A stretch of 7,509 bases of DNA, taken from assembly GCA_934477985.1 (NCBI GenBank), contig CAKSOR010000114.1, positions 1-7,509 of the forward strand. Reading direction: 5' to 3'. Within the stretch, counting starts at the first letter, position 1. Each line of letters begins with the position of its first letter. This stretch comes from an uncultured Eubacteriales bacterium (GTDB lineage: Bacteria; Bacillota; Clostridia; Oscillospirales; CAG-272). The notes beneath the pieces were generated by a model that saw nothing but the letters and a program-made list of their open reading frames with translations, was not told where the DNA came from and made no database searches. The translations under genes and the position numbers were made by a program. Below, in pieces: positions 6,490 through 7,509 of the stretch.

Positions 6490-6533
6490 AAACTATCCTT
6501 TCCGGCGGGAAAAGAGCACGCCGAAAAAGCCAT
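6480..6533 (-). other. Possible 17-codon ORF overlapping the ABC-F start
   Basis: The minus-strand ATG at 6533 opens MAFSACSFPAGKDSLCQ, ending at TAA 6482-6480, ten bases inside the ABC-F gene and out of frame with it. It spans the hairpin that hides the ABC-F ribosome site, so translation through it could open that hairpin. It has no visible ribosome binding site and may be chance. Confidence 0.15.
6497..6529 (-). promoter_or_regulatory. Hairpin sequestering the ABC-F ribosome binding site
   Basis: On the minus-strand RNA CUUUUUCGGCG (6529-6519) can pair along its whole length with CGCCGGAAAGG (6507-6497): nine Watson-Crick and two G-U pairs around an 11-nt loop. The 3' arm contains AAAGG of the ABC-F ribosome site, leaving only the last bases before the ATG free. 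A second pairing with the same effect is possible at long range, UUUUGGCGGGA (6591-6581) with UCCCGCCGGAA (6510-6500). The 5' arm can instead pair with CGCGCCG (6557-6551), which would expose the site. Folding is by eye. Confidence 0.55.
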
Positions 6534-6543
6534 CAATAATGAC

Positions 6544-6627
6544 AAAAACACGGCGCGAAGAATGCGAAAAGCAACCCCGATCCCGCCAAAACAAAGCCGT
6601 GCCGACAATCCGAATGTCGTTCACAGG
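6544..6627 (-). terminator. Candidate attenuator hairpins in the ABC-F leader
   Basis: Two overlapping minus-strand structures can be drawn. The first pairs GTG (6624-6622) with CAC and CGACA (6619-6615) with UGUCG (6607-6603), adds CC/GG at the base, and is followed by UUUGUUUU (6595-6588). The second pairs CACGGC (6601-6596) with GCCGUG (6554-6549) and is followed by UUUUU (6548-6544), with a 41-nt loop. They share the CACGG segment and so exclude each other. Either could stop transcription before the ABC-F gene. The first stem is interrupted and the second loop is long. Confidence 0.35.
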
Positions 6628-6654
6628 CAATATTCTGAGCGCAAATTATCGAAA

Positions 6655-6669
6655 TTACTTTACTGACAT
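6655..6669 (-). CDS. Four-codon leader ORF (MSVK) upstream of the ABC-F gene
   Basis: The minus-strand ATG at 6669-6667 is followed by TCA, GTA, AAG and TAA (6657-6655), giving MSVK. AAAGG at 6684-6680 lies ten bases upstream. The ORF starts about 30 nt after the predicted transcription start and about 165 nt before the ABC-F ATG, with the hairpins lying between. Very short leader ORFs that sense ribosome-targeting drugs are known for Erm and ABC-F resistance genes. A function here is inferred from position, and a sequence this short can arise by chance. Confidence 0.4.
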   Translation of the reverse strand: MSVK

Positions 6670-6702
6670 TCCCGCGCCGCCTTTCGTTCTTTGATAATCA
6701 CA

Positions 6703-6731
6703 ATTATAGCACATCTCCGACTGGTTGTCAA
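6703..6731 (-). promoter_or_regulatory. Strong promoter of the ABC-F gene
   Basis: On the minus strand TTGACA (6731-6726) and TATAAT (6708-6703) both match the sigma-A consensus fully, with exactly 17 bp between them and TG one base before the -10 (extended -10). Transcription should start near 6698-6695, giving a leader of about 207 nt. Such a strong promoter in front of a hidden ribosome site implies control after initiation. Confidence 0.85.
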
Positions 6732-6746
6732 GAGCTATAACCGATT

Positions 6747-6772
6747 TTTCCGCGGCGTCCGGAAATTTTTTT
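6747..6772 (+). terminator. Terminator-like hairpin between the divergent promoters
   Basis: TTTCCG (6747-6752) pairs with CGGAAA (6760-6765) around a 7-nt loop and is followed by seven T residues (6766-6772), the plus-strand terminator pattern. No plus-strand gene or good promoter lies just upstream, so it may only insulate the next gene from stray transcription. The stem is short. Confidence 0.3.
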
Positions 6773-6804
6773 GCAATTCTACATTACAAATATCGTTTAT
6801 CCTC

Positions 6805-6833
6805 TTGACAAAAATCAAATTGTATGTTATACT
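6805..6833 (+). promoter_or_regulatory. Strong promoter of the right-edge lipoprotein
   Basis: TTGACA (6805-6810) is followed after 17 bp by TATACT (6828-6833), with an extended-10 TG at 6825-6826. The -10 lies inside the small inverted repeat GTAT-GTT-ATAC (6822-6832). The leader to the ATG at 6863 is only about 20 nt and holds GGAGGGTG (6849-6856). Confidence 0.8.
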
Positions 6834-6862
6834 TATTTTACCAAAAACGGAGGGTGATTCTT

Positions 6863-7509
6863 ATGAGAAAATTGTGTGCTATGTTCATTATCTTCGCTTT
6901 GACGCTGACCGCGGTCGTTTCCTGCGGCGAAAAAGCCGAGCGCGTCGAAAACGTCTTCCGCGCCGAGGAGATAGCGCTGCCCGATGGGTTCAGTCCGGCG
7001 GGGCTTGCGTTTTATGACGGCGGTTACGCGGTGTCGGCGGCGGACGACAACGGCTCGAAGCTGTTCAGGTTCGACGGTGACGGACTGGTTTCCGAGACGC
7101 CGATTGAGTCGTATGGCGAGAATATCGCCGCGTTTCCGGATGGGCGCGTCGTGTCGGCTGGAGGGAATTTTATTGAGATCGTTTACCCGGACGGAACAAC
7201 GCAAACCGAAAAAACCGACGTCATCGACTGCGGAGATGTTATTTCGATCGCCTGTGCCGACGACAAATTGCTGATCGCGACTCAGAGCGCCGCCGCGGTA
7301 TTCGACGATGAGCTCGTTCATCTCTTCTCACTGACTGATGGTCAGATAAGGATTGCGGTTCGCGCCGGAGACCGCTTCGCGCTCCAGGAGCTCGACCGCG
7401 CGACAATGAAATACCGGAGCAGATATATTGATACTGAGGCGCGGGATTACGGCGAATCTTTTGAGTTCACCGGCTCGCTCATCGACTCGGCGACCGGGCT
7501 CAGCACGCT
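6863..7509 (+). CDS. Lipoprotein of unknown function, N-terminal part (runs off right edge)
   Basis: An open frame of 215 codons continues past the window end with no stop. ATG 6863 has GGAGGG (6849-6854) eight bases upstream and a near-consensus promoter. Residues 1-20 form a lipoprotein signal (MRKLCAMFII, hydrophobic core) with lipobox V18-V19-S20 before Cys21, so the protein should be anchored outside the membrane. The mature part begins VENVFRAEEIALPDGFSPAGLAFYDGGY and contains repeated short units such as GSKLFRFDGDG, IAAFPDGRVVSAGGNF, VISIACADDKLLIA and VFDDELVHLF, spaced like blades of a beta-propeller. I recall Clostridia solute-binding lipoproteins that carry such a front domain before the binding domain, but the rest is outside the window, so this is only a suggestion. 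It diverges from the ABC-F gene with its own promoter. Confidence 0.8.
   Translation, partial: MRKLCAMFIIFALTLTAVVSCGEKAERVENVFRAEEIALPDGFSPAGLAFYDGGYAVSAADDNGSKLFRFDGDGLVSETPIESYGENIAAFPDGRVVSAGGNFIEIVYPDGTTQTEKTDVIDCGDVISIACADDKLLIATQSAAAVFDDELVHLFSLTDGQIRIAVRAGDRFALQELDRATMKYRSRYIDTEARDYGESFEFTGSLIDSATGLST

Noticed and set aside
6833..7321. Open frames on both strands overlapping the right-edge lipoprotein (also 6691-7017 and 6984-7274)
   Set aside because: They conflict with a frame that has a promoter, ribosome site and lipoprotein signal, and their translations show no coherent domain.
1..7509. CRISPR array, tRNA, rRNA, insertion sequence or attachment sites
   Set aside because: No spaced repeat array, cloverleaf-like run, transposase or terminal inverted repeats were seen on either strand by reading.

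Overview
The window looks like a chromosomal piece of a GC-rich Firmicute, most likely an uncultured Clostridia of the Oscillospirales type. The evidence is strong AGGAGG-type ribosome binding sites, sigma-A promoters in AT-rich gaps between GC-rich genes, lipobox lipoproteins, AraC regulators with sugar-responsive features and an Lsa-like ABC-F protein. The assignment is inferred from style; there is no rRNA or other marker gene. No mobile element, tRNA, rRNA or CRISPR array was seen.

Left part (1-1007): the first nine codons of a leftward gene run off the left edge. An AraC-type regulator (163-975, +) is transcribed divergently from it. The gap between them holds two promoters with the same extended -10 sequence in opposite orientation and two copies of a 13-bp direct repeat exactly 21 bp apart. 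The repeats are placed to activate the left gene and repress the regulator. An 11-bp perfect hairpin at 976-1001 ends the regulator and also serves the converging lipoprotein gene.

Middle part (1008-6489): five genes are all on the minus strand, read from right to left. They are an Lsa-like ABC-F ATPase (5008-6489), a small alpha/beta-hydrolase esterase (4329-4964), a sugar-phosphate isomerase/epimerase (3440-4336), a second AraC regulator (2635-3438) and a solute-binding lipoprotein (1008-2465). The esterase, epimerase and AraC genes are tightly packed: an 8-bp overlap, then a 1-bp gap. The lipoprotein has its own gap with a weak promoter and direct repeats, as expected for a target of the AraC gene just upstream. 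The AraC, epimerase, esterase and lipoprotein genes probably serve uptake and processing of an unidentified carbohydrate. No transporter permease or glycoside hydrolase is in view.

Right part (6490-7509): the ABC-F gene has a near-perfect promoter (6703-6731, minus) but a leader of about 200 nt. The leader contains a four-codon ORF (MSVK), two terminator-like hairpins and an 11-bp stem that would bury the ABC-F ribosome binding site. This is the strongest candidate for an undescribed element here: a leader-peptide-controlled, possibly antibiotic-sensing switch. Divergently, a strong promoter (6805-6833, +) drives a lipoprotein gene (6863 onward) that runs off the right edge.
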